NCBI RefSeq assembly: GCF_026340095.1
Contig: NZ_JAPEPO010000001.1
Location: 4,359,501-4,423,500, forward strand
Length of the DNA stretch: 64,000 nucleotides
Reading direction: 5' to 3'
From: Streptomyces sp. NBC_01446
GTDB lineage: Bacteria; Actinomycetota; Actinomycetes; Streptomycetales; Streptomycetaceae
Part shown: piece by piece, positions 7,136 through 15,562 of the stretch
Position numbering within the stretch: position 1 is the stretch's first letter
How the letters are laid out: each line of letters begins with the position of its first letter
The notes under the pieces: generated by a model
The model's input: the letters and a program-made list of their open reading frames with translations, nothing else
The model's database searches: none
Told to the model about the DNA's origin: nothing
Program-made: the position numbers and the translations under genes

Positions 7136-9229
7136 GTGACCGCTTCCGCCGATCTCCGCGCCCTCGTCCAGGAACGCCACCACCACGACCTCTGCCGCGC
7201 CGCCCTCGCCGCGATGATCGAGGGCGCCGACGAACAGGTCGTCATCGGCGAGAACGCCTCCGCCTCCGGGGCCGACGCCGAAGTGCTCGGGTACCAGCTG
7301 CGCAGCAAGGCCAAGGAGCTGCACGAACTGCCCGAGGTCCCGCTCTTCTTCGGGCGCCTCGACTTCGCCGACGGTGTCGGCGACCACGCCGGGCAGAGCT
7401 ACCACGTAGGACGGCGACGCGTGGTCGAGCACCCGGCCGCCCCGCCCCTCGTCGTCGACTGGCGCGCCCCCGTCTCGCGCGCCTTCTACCAGGCCGGACC
7501 CCAGGAACCGCAAGGCGTCGCGGTCCGGCGCCGCTTCGGATGGGCCCCCGCGAGCAAGGGCGACTCCGCCGATCTGACCGGTCTGGAGGACGAGTGGCTC
7601 ACGGTGGAGGACGGTGCCGTCCCCGCTGCCGCTGCCGCCTCCGGTGAGGGCAGCCGTATCGTCGCCCGCGAGATCGAGCGCCCCCGCGTCGGCCCCATGC
7701 GCGACATCGCCGCCACCATCCAGCCCGACCAGGACGACCTCGTCCGCGCCGATCTCGTCACCTCCGTCTGTGTGCAGGGTGCCCCCGGCACCGGCAAGAC
7801 CGCGGTCGGCCTGCACCGGGCCGCGTACCTCCTCTACACCCACCCCCAGCGCGTCCAGCGCGGCGGACTCCTCATCCTCGGGCCCAACCGCACCTTCCTC
7901 ACCTACATCTCCGAGGTGCTGCCCGCGCTCGGCGAGAGCGGCGTGCGGCAGTCCACCATCGAGGAGATCCTCGTGGAGGAGAGCAGCACGGCGGTGGCCA
8001 GGGCGCGGACGTACGAGGACGCCGAGGCCGCGGCCGCCGTGAAGCACGACGCCCGCATGGCCGATGTCCTGCACCGCGCCCTCTACTCCCGCGTGCGCCC
8101 CGAGGCCGCCACCGACTCCCTCGCCATCCCCGACGGTTCGTACCGCTGGCGCGTGCCGGCCGGTGTGCTCGGGCGGATCGTGGCGGGCGTACGGGAGGAG
8201 GAGCCGCCGTACGCGGTCGGGCGGGAGCGCGTACGCAGCCGGGCCGTGCGGCATCTCCAGGAGCAGGCCGAACGCAGGTCGGGGCCAGTGAACAACCTCT
8301 GGCTGCAGAAGGTCGGCAGGTCCCGGCCGATGAGCGCGTACGTCGACGCGGTGTGGCCCACGGTGCGGCCGGAGGAGGTCGTGGCCGGGCTCCTCGGCGA
8401 CGCGGACGCGCTCGCCGCCGCGGCGGACGGGATCCTCGACACCGACGAGCAGCGGGCGATCCTGTGGGCGAAGCTCCCGCGTTCCGTCCGCTCGGCCTCC
8501 TGGTCGGCGGCCGATCTCGTCCTCCTCGACGAGGTCTCCGGGCTCCTCGAACACCCCGCCGGCTACGGGCACATCGTCATCGACGAGGCCCAGGACCTCT
8601 CCCCGATGCAGGCCCGGTCGATCGCGCGCCGCGCCGCGTACGGTTCGCTCACCGTCCTCGGCGACCTCGCGCAGGGCACCACCCCGTGGGCGGCCCGCAC
8701 CTGGGGCGAGCTGCTCGGTCACCTGGGCAAGCCCGACGCCCTGATCGCGCCCCTGACGACGGGGTTCCGCGTCCCCGGCACGGTCGTCGCCCTCACCAAC
8801 CGCCTCCTCGGTCTCCTCGACGTGGACGTGCCGCCCGCCCGTTCCCTGCGCCACGACGGCGAGGTGAGGATCCGCCCGGCGCGGGACGTCATCGCGGAGA
8901 CCGTCGACGCCGTGCGCGAGGCGTTGGCGCACGAGGGGTCCGTGGGCGTCGTCGCGGCCGATGACGAGACGGTGCGGCTGCTGCGAACCGCCTTGGCGGA
9001 TACGGGGATCGAGGTGGGCGGACCGGATGATCCACGGGCCCGCGTGACCGTCCTCGGGGCGTCCGTCGCCAAGGGCCTCGAGTACGACCATGTCGTCGCC
9101 GTCGAGCCGGCCGCCGTGGCCGAGGCCGAGCGCCGTGGCCTGCACCGGCTGTACGTCGTCCTGACCCGTGCCGTGTCCCGCCTCGACGTCGTGCACAGCC
9201 GGCCGCTGCCGTTCGCCGCGGCGTCCTGA
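7136..9229 (+). CDS. HelD-like RNA polymerase-recycling ATPase (UvrD/Rep fold)
   Basis: A 697-residue SF1-type ATPase. Walker A is GAPGTGKTAVGLHRAAYLL (near residue 220), Walker B is HIVIDEAQDLSPMQ, and the C-terminal motif is LHRLYVVLTRAVSRLDVVH. The N-terminal region before the first ATPase half and the VVDWRAPVSRAFYQA segment are typical of HelD/HelR proteins, which dislodge stalled RNA polymerase; HelR members protect from rifamycins. I cannot assign it to HelR specifically, and no rifamycin-associated element is obvious upstream. GTG start with TATTCT 6 nt ahead (7124-7129). Confidence 0.75.
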   Translation: MTASADLRALVQERHHHDLCRAALAAMIEGADEQVVIGENASASGADAEVLGYQLRSKAKELHELPEVPLFFGRLDFADGVGDHAGQSYHVGRRRVVEHPAAPPLVVDWRAPVSRAFYQAGPQEPQGVAVRRRFGWAPASKGDSADLTGLEDEWLTVEDGAVPAAAAASGEGSRIVAREIERPRVGPMRDIAATIQPDQDDLVRADLVTSVCVQGAPGTGKTAVGLHRAAYLLYTHPQRVQRGGLLILGPNRTFLTYISEVLPALGESGVRQSTIEEILVEESSTAVARARTYEDAEAAAAVKHDARMADVLHRALYSRVRPEAATDSLAIPDGSYRWRVPAGVLGRIVAGVREEEPPYAVGRERVRSRAVRHLQEQAERRSGPVNNLWLQKVGRSRPMSAYVDAVWPTVRPEEVVAGLLGDADALAAAADGILDTDEQRAILWAKLPRSVRSASWSAADLVLLDEVSGLLEHPAGYGHIVIDEAQDLSPMQARSIARRAAYGSLTVLGDLAQGTTPWAARTWGELLGHLGKPDALIAPLTTGFRVPGTVVALTNRLLGLLDVDVPPARSLRHDGEVRIRPARDVIAETVDAVREALAHEGSVGVVAADDETVRLLRTALADTGIEVGGPDDPRARVTVLGASVAKGLEYDHVVAVEPAAVAEAERRGLHRLYVVLTRAVSRLDVVHSRPLPFAAAS

Positions 9230-9238
9230 GCCGTCCGC

Positions 9239-9703
9239 TCACTTCGGGATGTCGAGCGCCGTCCCGTAGAGCCGGGTCACCCGGAGCCTGATCACCACGC
9301 GGCTCTCCTCGACCTGCCGGCCGAGGAACTCCGCCTCCTGCGCGGGGTCGTCGAACCCCGGCGTCATGGCGAGCAGTTCGCGCCCGACGGTGTCCCCGGG
9401 CGCGGCCGTCACGTCCGACACCTCCGCCTCGCCCTCGGCGACGGCGAACGACCACATGTCGGGGCCGGTGACGTGCAGCGCGGCATGCGGGTCGCTCCGC
9501 AGCTGACGGGCCTTGAGGCGGTCGGCCGTGGTGGAGACGCGCAGGACGCGCTCGCCGGGACTCCAGTGGTAGAGCACGGTGGCCAGGTGCGGGTGCCCGG
9601 TGCGCCGGACACTCGCCAGCGTCCCGAACCGGCCCCGGGCAAGCAGCAGTTGGAGCTCTTCGTCGGTGAGGACCCGGGGCGCGGGACCGCTCTTCGCTGC
9701 CAT
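9239..9703 (-). CDS. PPOX-class (split-barrel) flavin/F420-binding protein
   Basis: A 154-residue pyridoxamine-5'-phosphate-oxidase-like protein: LLARGRFGTLASVRRTGHPHL at the N-terminus is the typical strand and loop of the family, followed by VLYHWSPGERVLRVST. Actinobacterial members often use F420 or FMN. ATG start with GGAG 6 nt upstream. It shares orientation with the MFS gene but has its own gap. Confidence 0.8.
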   Translation of the reverse strand: MAAKSGPAPRVLTDEELQLLLARGRFGTLASVRRTGHPHLATVLYHWSPGERVLRVSTTADRLKARQLRSDPHAALHVTGPDMWSFAVAEGEAEVSDVTAAPGDTVGRELLAMTPGFDDPAQEAEFLGRQVEESRVVIRLRVTRLYGTALDIPK

Positions 9704-9777
9704 GACAACTCCATCGGGATCTAGTTCGAGCTGGTGTGTGATGCGGCTGGTGTGGGACGCGGGAGCGGGGATGCGGG

Positions 9778-11226
9778 TCAGGCCGTAGTCGTACGGGGGC
9801 CGCGCAGCACCCCGTACGCGATCACGAACGCGGCGACGAGCAGACCCGTGCCGACCGTGAAAGCCAGGTGGTAGCCGCTGGTGAGGGCCTCGGCGCGGGT
9901 GCCGCCCTGTGCGGTGAGCGAGCGGGTGCGAGACGCGGCGAGCGTGGAGAGCACGGCGACGCCGACGGCCATGCCGATCTGCTGGGTGGTGTTGAAGAGA
10001 CCGGACGCGAGCCCGGCGTCGGCCTCGCTCGCCCCGGACATGCCGAGCGAGGTCAGCGCGGGCAGGGCGAGGCCGAAACCGGCCGCGAGGAGCATCACCG
10101 GGAGGATGTCGGTGGCGTAGTGCGCGTGCACGGGGACCCGGGCGAGGAGTCCGAGTACGCCGATGAGGAGCGCGATCCCGGTGAGCAGCACGTTCCGTTC
10201 GCCGAACCGGGTGTTGAGGCGGGCCGAGACGCCGAGGGAGACCGCGCCGATGACGGCGGCCGCGGGGAGCATGGCGAGGCCGGTCTCCGCGGCGCCGTAG
10301 CCGAGAACTTGCTGGAGGTAGAGAGCGACCAGGATCTGGAAGGAGAACAGCGCGGCCACCATCAGCATCTGGACCAGGTTCGCCCCGGCGACGCTGCGTG
10401 AGCGCAGGATCCGCAGCGGCATGAGCGGCGTACGGGCCCTTGCCTGCCGGACGAAGAACCCGGCGAGCAGGAGCGCGGCGACGGCCCCGGTCCCGAGCGT
10501 GCGCGCCGAAGTCCAGCCGTACTCCTCGACCTTGACGACGGAGTAGATCCCGAGCATCAGGCCGCCGGTGACGAGCAGCGCGCCGGCCGTGTCGGCACCC
10601 GCCCTGAGCCCGAGGCCTCGGTCGCGGGGCAGGGCGGGAACGGCGACCGCGAGGGCCGCGAGCCCGATGGGCAGGTTGATGAAGAAGATCCAGTGCCAGC
10701 TGAGGCCGTCGGTGAGCAGGCCACCGAGGACCTGTCCTGTCGAGGCTCCGGCGGCGCCGGTGAAGCTGAACACGGCGATGGCCCTGGCGCGTTCGCGGGG
10801 TTCGGTGAACAGCGTGACGAGGATGCCGAGGCTGACGGCGGACGCCAGCGCGCTGCCGACGCCCTGGAGAAACCGCGCGGCGATCAGGATCGCGGGGCTC
10901 GTGGCCACGCCCGCCAGGACCGAGGCCGCGGTGAAGACCGCCGTGCCCACGAGGAACAGCCGCTTGCGTCCGATGAGGTCGCCGAGCCGCCCGGCGAGCA
11001 GCAGCAGGCTGCCGAACGCGATCAGGTAGGCGTTGACGACCCAGCTGAGGCCGGCCGGGGTGAACCCCAGATCGCTCTGGATGGCCGGCATCGCCACGGT
11101 CACGATGCTGCCGTCGAGGATCGTCATCAGCATCCCCGTGGCCAGGACGCCGAGGGCCGGCCACCTGGAGCGCCGGGGGGCGAGGAGAGCCGGAAGGGCG
11201 CGGAGCGGTGCGGAAACGGCAGACAT
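9778..11226 (-). CDS. MFS drug transporter, DHA2 (EmrB/QacA) family
   Basis: A 482-residue, strongly hydrophobic protein. LDGSIVTVAMPAIQ in the first helix and GRLGDLIGRKR (motif A) in the loop between helices 2 and 3 are diagnostic of DHA2 multidrug:H+ antiporters. A MarR gene lies downstream on the same strand and a shared DNA motif stands before both genes, so this is probably a MarR-repressed efflux system. Confidence 0.85.
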   Translation of the reverse strand: MSAVSAPLRALPALLAPRRSRWPALGVLATGMLMTILDGSIVTVAMPAIQSDLGFTPAGLSWVVNAYLIAFGSLLLLAGRLGDLIGRKRLFLVGTAVFTAASVLAGVATSPAILIAARFLQGVGSALASAVSLGILVTLFTEPRERARAIAVFSFTGAAGASTGQVLGGLLTDGLSWHWIFFINLPIGLAALAVAVPALPRDRGLGLRAGADTAGALLVTGGLMLGIYSVVKVEEYGWTSARTLGTGAVAALLLAGFFVRQARARTPLMPLRILRSRSVAGANLVQMLMVAALFSFQILVALYLQQVLGYGAAETGLAMLPAAAVIGAVSLGVSARLNTRFGERNVLLTGIALLIGVLGLLARVPVHAHYATDILPVMLLAAGFGLALPALTSLGMSGASEADAGLASGLFNTTQQIGMAVGVAVLSTLAASRTRSLTAQGGTRAEALTSGYHLAFTVGTGLLVAAFVIAYGVLRGPRTTTA

Positions 11227-11292
11227 GTGCGGTCATCTCCTGTCAAAGGGCCACTGTGGGAGCCGCTGTGAGCCAACAGGAATGACCGTAGC

Positions 11293-11316
11293 AGATAGTT
11301 TTGTTGCAGACTATCT
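11293..11316. promoter_or_regulatory. Inverted repeat before the MFS gene, candidate MarR operator
   Basis: AGATAGT (11293-11299) and ACTATCT (11310-11316) are perfect 7-bp arms 10 nt apart. The right half, GTTGCAGACTATC, recurs as GTTGCAGATAATCC on the minus strand at 11879-11892 ahead of the MarR gene. Confidence 0.6.
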
Positions 11317-11361
11317 TTTACGGGCGCATGTGCGGGTGGGCAGGTGGGCGGGGGCGGGTGG

Positions 11362-11847
11362 CTAGTGCCGGCGTGCCCTCCGGGGTGCCGGGTGCCGGCT
11401 CTCGGGAGGGGTGGCCAGGTGGCCGTCGACCAGGCGGTTCAGCGCGCGCAGCAGAACCTCGCGCTCTGTCTCGGGGAGCGAGCCGAGCGCCTCTTCGTGT
11501 ACGCGGTCGGCGATCGCCTGGCTCTCCACGGCGACCTGCGCACCCTTCTCCGTGACCGCGATGATCCGCGCCCGCCGGTCCCGCGCGGACGGGCGCCGCT
11601 CGGCGAGGCCCGCCTTCTCCAGGGCGTCGACCGTCACCACCATCGTGGTCTTGTCCATGTCGCCGATCTCCGCGAGCTGCGCCTGGGTGCGCTCCTCCTC
11701 CAGGGCGTGCACCAGTACGCAGTGCATCCGGGCCGTGAGGCCGATCTCGGAGAGGGCCGCCGCCATCTGCGTACGCAGCACATGACTGGTGCGGTCGAGC
11801 AGGAAGGAGAGGTCCGGTTCGGTGCGGGTGGGCGCCATGGAGGTCAT
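11362..11847 (-). CDS. MarR-family transcriptional regulator
   Basis: About 161 residues from the ATG at 11847; a TTG at 11865 is an alternative. The MarR winged helix covers residues about 48-105 (TQAQLAEIGDMDKTTMVVTVDALEKAGL, then the wing RRPSARDRRARIIAVTEKG). It follows the DHA2 exporter gene's promoter region and both share an operator-like motif, so it probably represses the exporter and itself. Confidence 0.85.
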   Translation of the reverse strand: MTSMAPTRTEPDLSFLLDRTSHVLRTQMAAALSEIGLTARMHCVLVHALEEERTQAQLAEIGDMDKTTMVVTVDALEKAGLAERRPSARDRRARIIAVTEKGAQVAVESQAIADRVHEEALGSLPETEREVLLRALNRLVDGHLATPPESRHPAPRRARRH

Positions 11848-11869
11848 GGGTGCCAGGGTAGCCAATTTG

Positions 11870-11892
11870 ATCCGTTACGGATTATCTGCAAC
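11870..11892. promoter_or_regulatory. Candidate MarR operator before the MarR gene
   Basis: ATCCG-TTA-CGGAT is a palindrome at 11870-11882, overlapped by ATCTGCAAC, which reads GTTGCAGAT on the minus strand and matches the site before the MFS gene. Confidence 0.5.
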
Positions 11893-11927
11893 GTGGCGCA
11901 CCCTGGGCACACGTCCGGTGCACCCGG

Positions 11928-12698
11928 TCACCCGCCGACCCGCTCGCCGAGGAACGCCTCCCACGTCCGCTCGCCCCTGGCCGCACCCTCGCGCGCCAGG
12001 TTCTCCCCGGCCCGGTACGCGCGGCCCGCCTTCCCGGGGATGCGGACCGGCAGCTTCGGCCTGCGCCTGCCCTTGGCCCGGAGGTAGCCGGCGCTCAGTT
12101 CGGCCATCCCGTACACCTTGGGCCCGGCCAGGTCCGGTACCAGGCCGGCCGGCTCGCCGAGTGCCAGCTCCACCAGGCGGGCGGCGACGTCGCGCGCGTC
12201 GACCGGTTCGAAGCGGAGCCCGCCCGGGACCGGGAGCACCGGCAGCTTCGTCATCTTCTCGACCACGCCGAGGACGAGGTCGTTGAACTGGGCGGCCCGT
12301 AGCGTCGTGAACGGTATGCCGGACTCGGCGACGGCCCGCTCGGCGGCCAGCTTGTTCTTGAGCCAGGCCACCGGGACCATGTCCGCGCCGGTCACCGAGA
12401 TGTGGACGAGGTGCTTCACCCCGGCCTGCCGCGCCTCCCGCACCAGGTTCCGGGTCGCCACGTCGTCGCCCTTGGGGCCGCCCGCGAGGTGGAGGACGAT
12501 CTCGGTCCCCGTCAGTGCCGTCCGCAGTCCGGGGTCTTCTTCGTCGAGCAGGTCGGCGGTCACGTACTCGACGCCGTCGGCGGACTCGCGGCCGTGCCGG
12601 CTGAGCACGCGGACCGGGTGGCCGGCCTTGCGCAGCAGGGGCACGACGTGGCCGCCCAGCGTGCCCGTGCCGCCGGTGACCAGGATCGGTGCGGTCAT
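11928..12698 (-). CDS. NmrA-like NAD(P)-binding SDR-family protein
   Basis: A 256-residue atypical short-chain dehydrogenase. TGGTGTLGG at the N-terminus is the dinucleotide-binding loop and AGGPKGD follows the fourth strand. No classical YxxxK is evident, so it may be a sensor or an atypical reductase. The ATG at 12698 has GGGAG 6 nt upstream; a longer frame upstream lacks similarity. It is divergent from an ECF41-type sigma gene, a usual setting for ECF41 target genes. Confidence 0.8.
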   Translation of the reverse strand: MTAPILVTGGTGTLGGHVVPLLRKAGHPVRVLSRHGRESADGVEYVTADLLDEEDPGLRTALTGTEIVLHLAGGPKGDDVATRNLVREARQAGVKHLVHISVTGADMVPVAWLKNKLAAERAVAESGIPFTTLRAAQFNDLVLGVVEKMTKLPVLPVPGGLRFEPVDARDVAARLVELALGEPAGLVPDLAGPKVYGMAELSAGYLRAKGRRRPKLPVRIPGKAGRAYRAGENLAREGAARGERTWEAFLGERVGG

Positions 12699-12802
12699 GG
12701 CTACTCCCGTTGGTTGCGCGGACCGGGGCTTCGCGCCCGGTCCGGGTCGGTAGGTTCTCGACGTCTGCTTCTTTGACCCGCGCCGAGCGAGGAATGTGAC
12801 CG

Positions 12803-13762
12803 ATGGACGAGAACGCATCGCTGTCCGAGCGCTTCGAGAAGGACAGGATCCGGCTGCGCGCGGTGGCCTACCGGATGCTCGGCTCGGTGACCGAGGCGGA
12901 CGACGCCGTGCAGGAGACCTGGCTGCGCCTCAGCCGCACGGCCGACGCGCACGCGCATCACGAGGACGGGGAGGGGCGGGGAGACGGGGACGCGCCGGCC
13001 GGCATCGAGAACCTCACCGGCTGGCTGACCACGGTCGTGTCGCGCGTCTGCCTCAACATGCTGCGCGCCCGCGAGAACCGCCGCGAGGACCCCCTCGACG
13101 CGTACGTCCCCGACCCGGACGCCGCCCCCGAGGACGGGCGTGACCCCGAGGAGGAGGCGCTGCTCGCCGATTCGGTCGGCGTCGCCCTCCTCGTCGTACT
13201 CGACACCCTGACCCCCGCCGAGCGGCTCGCCTTCGTGCTGCACGACATGTTCGCCGTGCCGTTCGACGAGATCGGGCCGCTGATCGAGCGGACCCCGGCC
13301 GCGACCAGGCAGCTCGCCAGCCGTGCCCGCCGCCGGGTCAGGGGCGTCGCCCCGGTGCCCGGCGCCGACCTGCCGCGCAGGCGCCAGGTCGTCGAGGCGT
13401 TCCTGGCCGCCACGCGCGGCGGGAACTTCGACGCGCTGGTCGCCCTGCTCCACCCGGACGTGGTGCTCCACGCGGACCGTACGGTCGTCCCGACCCCCGA
13501 GCCCGTCCTGGTACGCGGCGCCGCCACGGTGGCCCGCGGCGCGATGGCCGCCACGGGCCGCGCCCTGTTCACCGGTCCCGCGCTGATCGACGGCTCGGCC
13601 GGTCTCGTGATGGCCCCCGGCGGCCGGCTGTTCCTGGTGCTCGTCTTCACGGTCACCGGCGACCTGATCACGGGCATCGACGTGATCGCGGAACCGGAGC
13701 GCCTGCGCCACCTGGACATCGCCGTCCTCGACGGTGATCCGAGCGATCCGTACGGGGAATAG
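12803..13762 (+). CDS. ECF41-type (SigJ-like) RNA polymerase sigma factor with SnoaL-like C-terminus
   Basis: A 319-residue protein. Sigma region 2 is near residues 10-90 (RLRAVAYRMLGSVTEADDAVQETWLRL), region 4 near 130-185 (LTPAERLAFVLHDMFAVPFDEI), followed by a SnoaL/NTF2-like domain of about 125 residues ending in EPERLRHLDIAVL. In ECF41 factors this domain replaces the anti-sigma factor and tunes activity. The divergent SDR gene is the likely target. A stretch of charged residues (about 50-70) in region 2 is longer than usual. Confidence 0.85.
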   Translation: MDENASLSERFEKDRIRLRAVAYRMLGSVTEADDAVQETWLRLSRTADAHAHHEDGEGRGDGDAPAGIENLTGWLTTVVSRVCLNMLRARENRREDPLDAYVPDPDAAPEDGRDPEEEALLADSVGVALLVVLDTLTPAERLAFVLHDMFAVPFDEIGPLIERTPAATRQLASRARRRVRGVAPVPGADLPRRRQVVEAFLAATRGGNFDALVALLHPDVVLHADRTVVPTPEPVLVRGAATVARGAMAATGRALFTGPALIDGSAGLVMAPGGRLFLVLVFTVTGDLITGIDVIAEPERLRHLDIAVLDGDPSDPYGE

Positions 13763-13842
13763 GGCTGTCATGGATGTACGAGGAATGGAGGCCTGCGGCG
13801 AGTGGCCGGACGCGGGCACGGGCCCGGCCGTACGCTGGCAGC

Positions 13843-14307
13843 GTGACGCTCGATGACCTCGTGAGGCTGCGCCGGGCCCGGGACATGATGGACCGCGACT
13901 ACGCGCAGCCCCTCGACGTCCCGGCCCTGGCGCGTGCCGCGCACATGTCGCCCGGGCACTTCTCCCGCAGCTTCCGGGCGGCCTTCGGCGAAACCCCGTA
14001 CAGCTATCTGATGACCCGCCGTGTCGAGCGGGCCAAGGCGCTGCTGCGGCGGGGCGATCTGAGCGTGACGGAGGTCTGCTTCGAGGTCGGCTGTACGTCG
14101 CTGGGGTCGTTCAGTTCGCGTTTCACCGAGCTGGTCGGCGAGACCCCGAGCGCGTACCGGGCCCGCAGTCACGAGCCGGGCGCGGTCATACCCGCGTGCG
14201 TGGCCAAGATCCTCACCCGCCCGGTCCGTAACGGACCGGCCGGGGGCGGGCGCCTCATCGACGCCCAAGTCCTCGACGGAGAACCGGAAACGGGCCCTCG
14301 CGCGTAG
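13843..14307 (+). CDS. AraC-family transcriptional regulator (DNA-binding domain near N-terminus)
   Basis: About 154 residues consisting mainly of the two AraC helix-turn-helix units (LARAAHMSPGHFSRSFRAAF and VCFEVGCTSLGSFSSRFTEL). TACGCT at 13831-13836 lies 6 nt before GTG 13843, which argues for this start over the upstream ATG at 13774. The short C-terminal extension may be a small sensing region. Its target is not clear. Confidence 0.8.
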   Translation: MTLDDLVRLRRARDMMDRDYAQPLDVPALARAAHMSPGHFSRSFRAAFGETPYSYLMTRRVERAKALLRRGDLSVTEVCFEVGCTSLGSFSSRFTELVGETPSAYRARSHEPGAVIPACVAKILTRPVRNGPAGGGRLIDAQVLDGEPETGPRA

Positions 14308-14338
14308 GCCTCACGCCGCCTTCCGGGTGGCATGGCGC

Positions 14339-14366
14339 ACTTTTGCAAGCAGTCGCTTGCAAAAGT
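14339..14366. promoter_or_regulatory. Perfect 12-bp-arm palindrome before the XRE gene
   Basis: ACTTTTGCAAGC (14339-14350) and GCTTGCAAAAGT (14355-14366) are exact inverted copies around AGTC. The site is strikingly AT-rich for this genome and lies 27 bp before the XRE start codon, so it is probably an autoregulatory operator. Confidence 0.75.
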
Positions 14367-14392
14367 TAGCAATGGCGAGGCACTATCGGAGC

Positions 14393-14821
14393 ATGGCATC
14401 GCTCAACGTCGGCAATCTCGGTGAGTACCTGCGCGAGCAGCGCCGCAGTGCGCAGCTCTCGCTCAGGCAGCTCGCCGATGCCGCCGGGGTGTCCAATCCG
14501 TATCTGAGCCAGATCGAGCGCGGTCTTCGCAAGCCGAGCGCGGAGGTCCTCCAGCAGGTGGCCAAGGCCCTGCGGATCTCCGCGGAGACGCTGTACGTGC
14601 GGGCCGGGATCCTCGATGCGGAGCGGGAGCGGGAAGAGGTGGAGACGCGCGCCGTCATCCTCGCCGACCCCTCGCTCAACGGGCGCCAGAAACAAGTGCT
14701 GTTGCAGATCTACGAGTCCTTCAGGAAAGAGAACGGGACCGAGGTACAGCACGACAGTCAGGAACACCCCGCCGACGGCCCCCGCACGGCCGGGAGCAGC
14801 GGTGCCGAACCCTCAAGCTGA
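14393..14821 (+). CDS. XRE-family regulator (Rv0474-like)
   Basis: A 142-residue protein with a Cro/C1-type helix-turn-helix at residues about 8-62 (LREQRRSAQLSLRQLADAAGVSNPYLSQIE) and a C-terminal helical part. The ATG at 14393 is chosen because similarity begins there. It is followed by an HBHA-like gene and a DUF2516 gene, the same order as Rv0474-hbhA-Rv0476 in M. tuberculosis, so it probably controls that set through the palindrome just upstream. Confidence 0.85.
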   Translation: MASLNVGNLGEYLREQRRSAQLSLRQLADAAGVSNPYLSQIERGLRKPSAEVLQQVAKALRISAETLYVRAGILDAEREREEVETRAVILADPSLNGRQKQVLLQIYESFRKENGTEVQHDSQEHPADGPRTAGSSGAEPSS

Positions 14822-14849
14822 AGCCGATGTGATCCGGGAGGACCACGCC

Positions 14850-15446
14850 ATGGCCATCACCGACGACCTGCGTAAGACCCTCAGCAACCCGACCCCCCTC
14901 TACTTCGCCGCCGGCACGGCCGAGCTCGCCTATCAGCAGGCGAAGAAGGTGCCCGGCATCGTGGAGCAGCTGCGCGCCGAGGCCCCGGCCCGGTTCGAGG
15001 CCGTGCGCAACACCGACCCGAAGGACGTCCAGGAGAAGGCGGCCGGCCGCGCCAAGGAGGCCCAGGCGGCCATCCAGGCCAAGGTCACCGAGGTGCTCGG
15101 CACCCTCGACACCGACCTGAAGAAGATCGGCGAGTCCGCCCAGGACCTCGCGCTGCGCGGTGTCGGCGTCGCCGCCGAGTACGCCGTCAAGGCCCGCGAG
15201 ACGTACGAGAAGGTCGCCGAGCACGGCGAGGAGACCGTGCGGGCCTGGCGCGGTGAGGCGGCCGACGACATCCTCGAGGTCGCCGAAGCCGTCGAGCCCG
15301 ACGCGGAGCCCGTGACCGTGGCCGGCGGCCCGGCCGCCGCGAAGTCCGGGCCGGCCGACGCGGCCGCCAAGAAGCCGGAGGCCGTGAAGAAGGCCCCGGT
15401 CAAGAAGACGACGACCGCGAAGAAGACCGCGCCCTCCGGCAAGTAG
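14850..15446 (+). CDS. Heparin-binding haemagglutinin-like (HBHA-like) protein
   Basis: A 198-residue protein. Residues 1-130 are helical and probably coiled-coil (AELAYQQAKKVPGIVEQLR, then AAGRAKEAQAAIQAKVTEVL). The C-terminal 45 residues are an Ala/Lys/Pro tail with repeated KK pairs, like the heparin-binding tail of mycobacterial HBHA. GGGAGGA lies 7 nt before the ATG. There is no signal peptide. In a soil actinomycete a role in cell-surface or lipid-inclusion binding is more plausible than host adhesion. Confidence 0.75.
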   Translation: MAITDDLRKTLSNPTPLYFAAGTAELAYQQAKKVPGIVEQLRAEAPARFEAVRNTDPKDVQEKAAGRAKEAQAAIQAKVTEVLGTLDTDLKKIGESAQDLALRGVGVAAEYAVKARETYEKVAEHGEETVRAWRGEAADDILEVAEAVEPDAEPVTVAGGPAAAKSGPADAAAKKPEAVKKAPVKKTTTAKKTAPSGK

Positions 15447-15490
15447 CGGCACGGCGGGGTGAACAAAACGGTACGGAGCGTACCGAGGGG

Positions 15491-15521
15491 CGGGCCGGGC
15501 ACTTACCGAGTGTCCGGCCCG
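15491..15521 (+). terminator. Hairpin after the HBHA-like gene
   Basis: CGGGCCGGGCACT and AGTGTCCGGCCCG form a 13-bp stem with one mismatch and a 5-nt loop, without a clear T-run. Confidence 0.55.
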
Positions 15522-15562
15522 TTCACCGGGTACGGTGACCGCGTAGGACTGACCTGACTCGG

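Noticed and set aside
12699-12802. ECF41-type promoter (TGTCACA and CGTC elements) between the SDR and sigma genes
   Set aside because: A GGTCACA is present on the minus strand, but I could not find a convincing -10 CGTC at the right distance.
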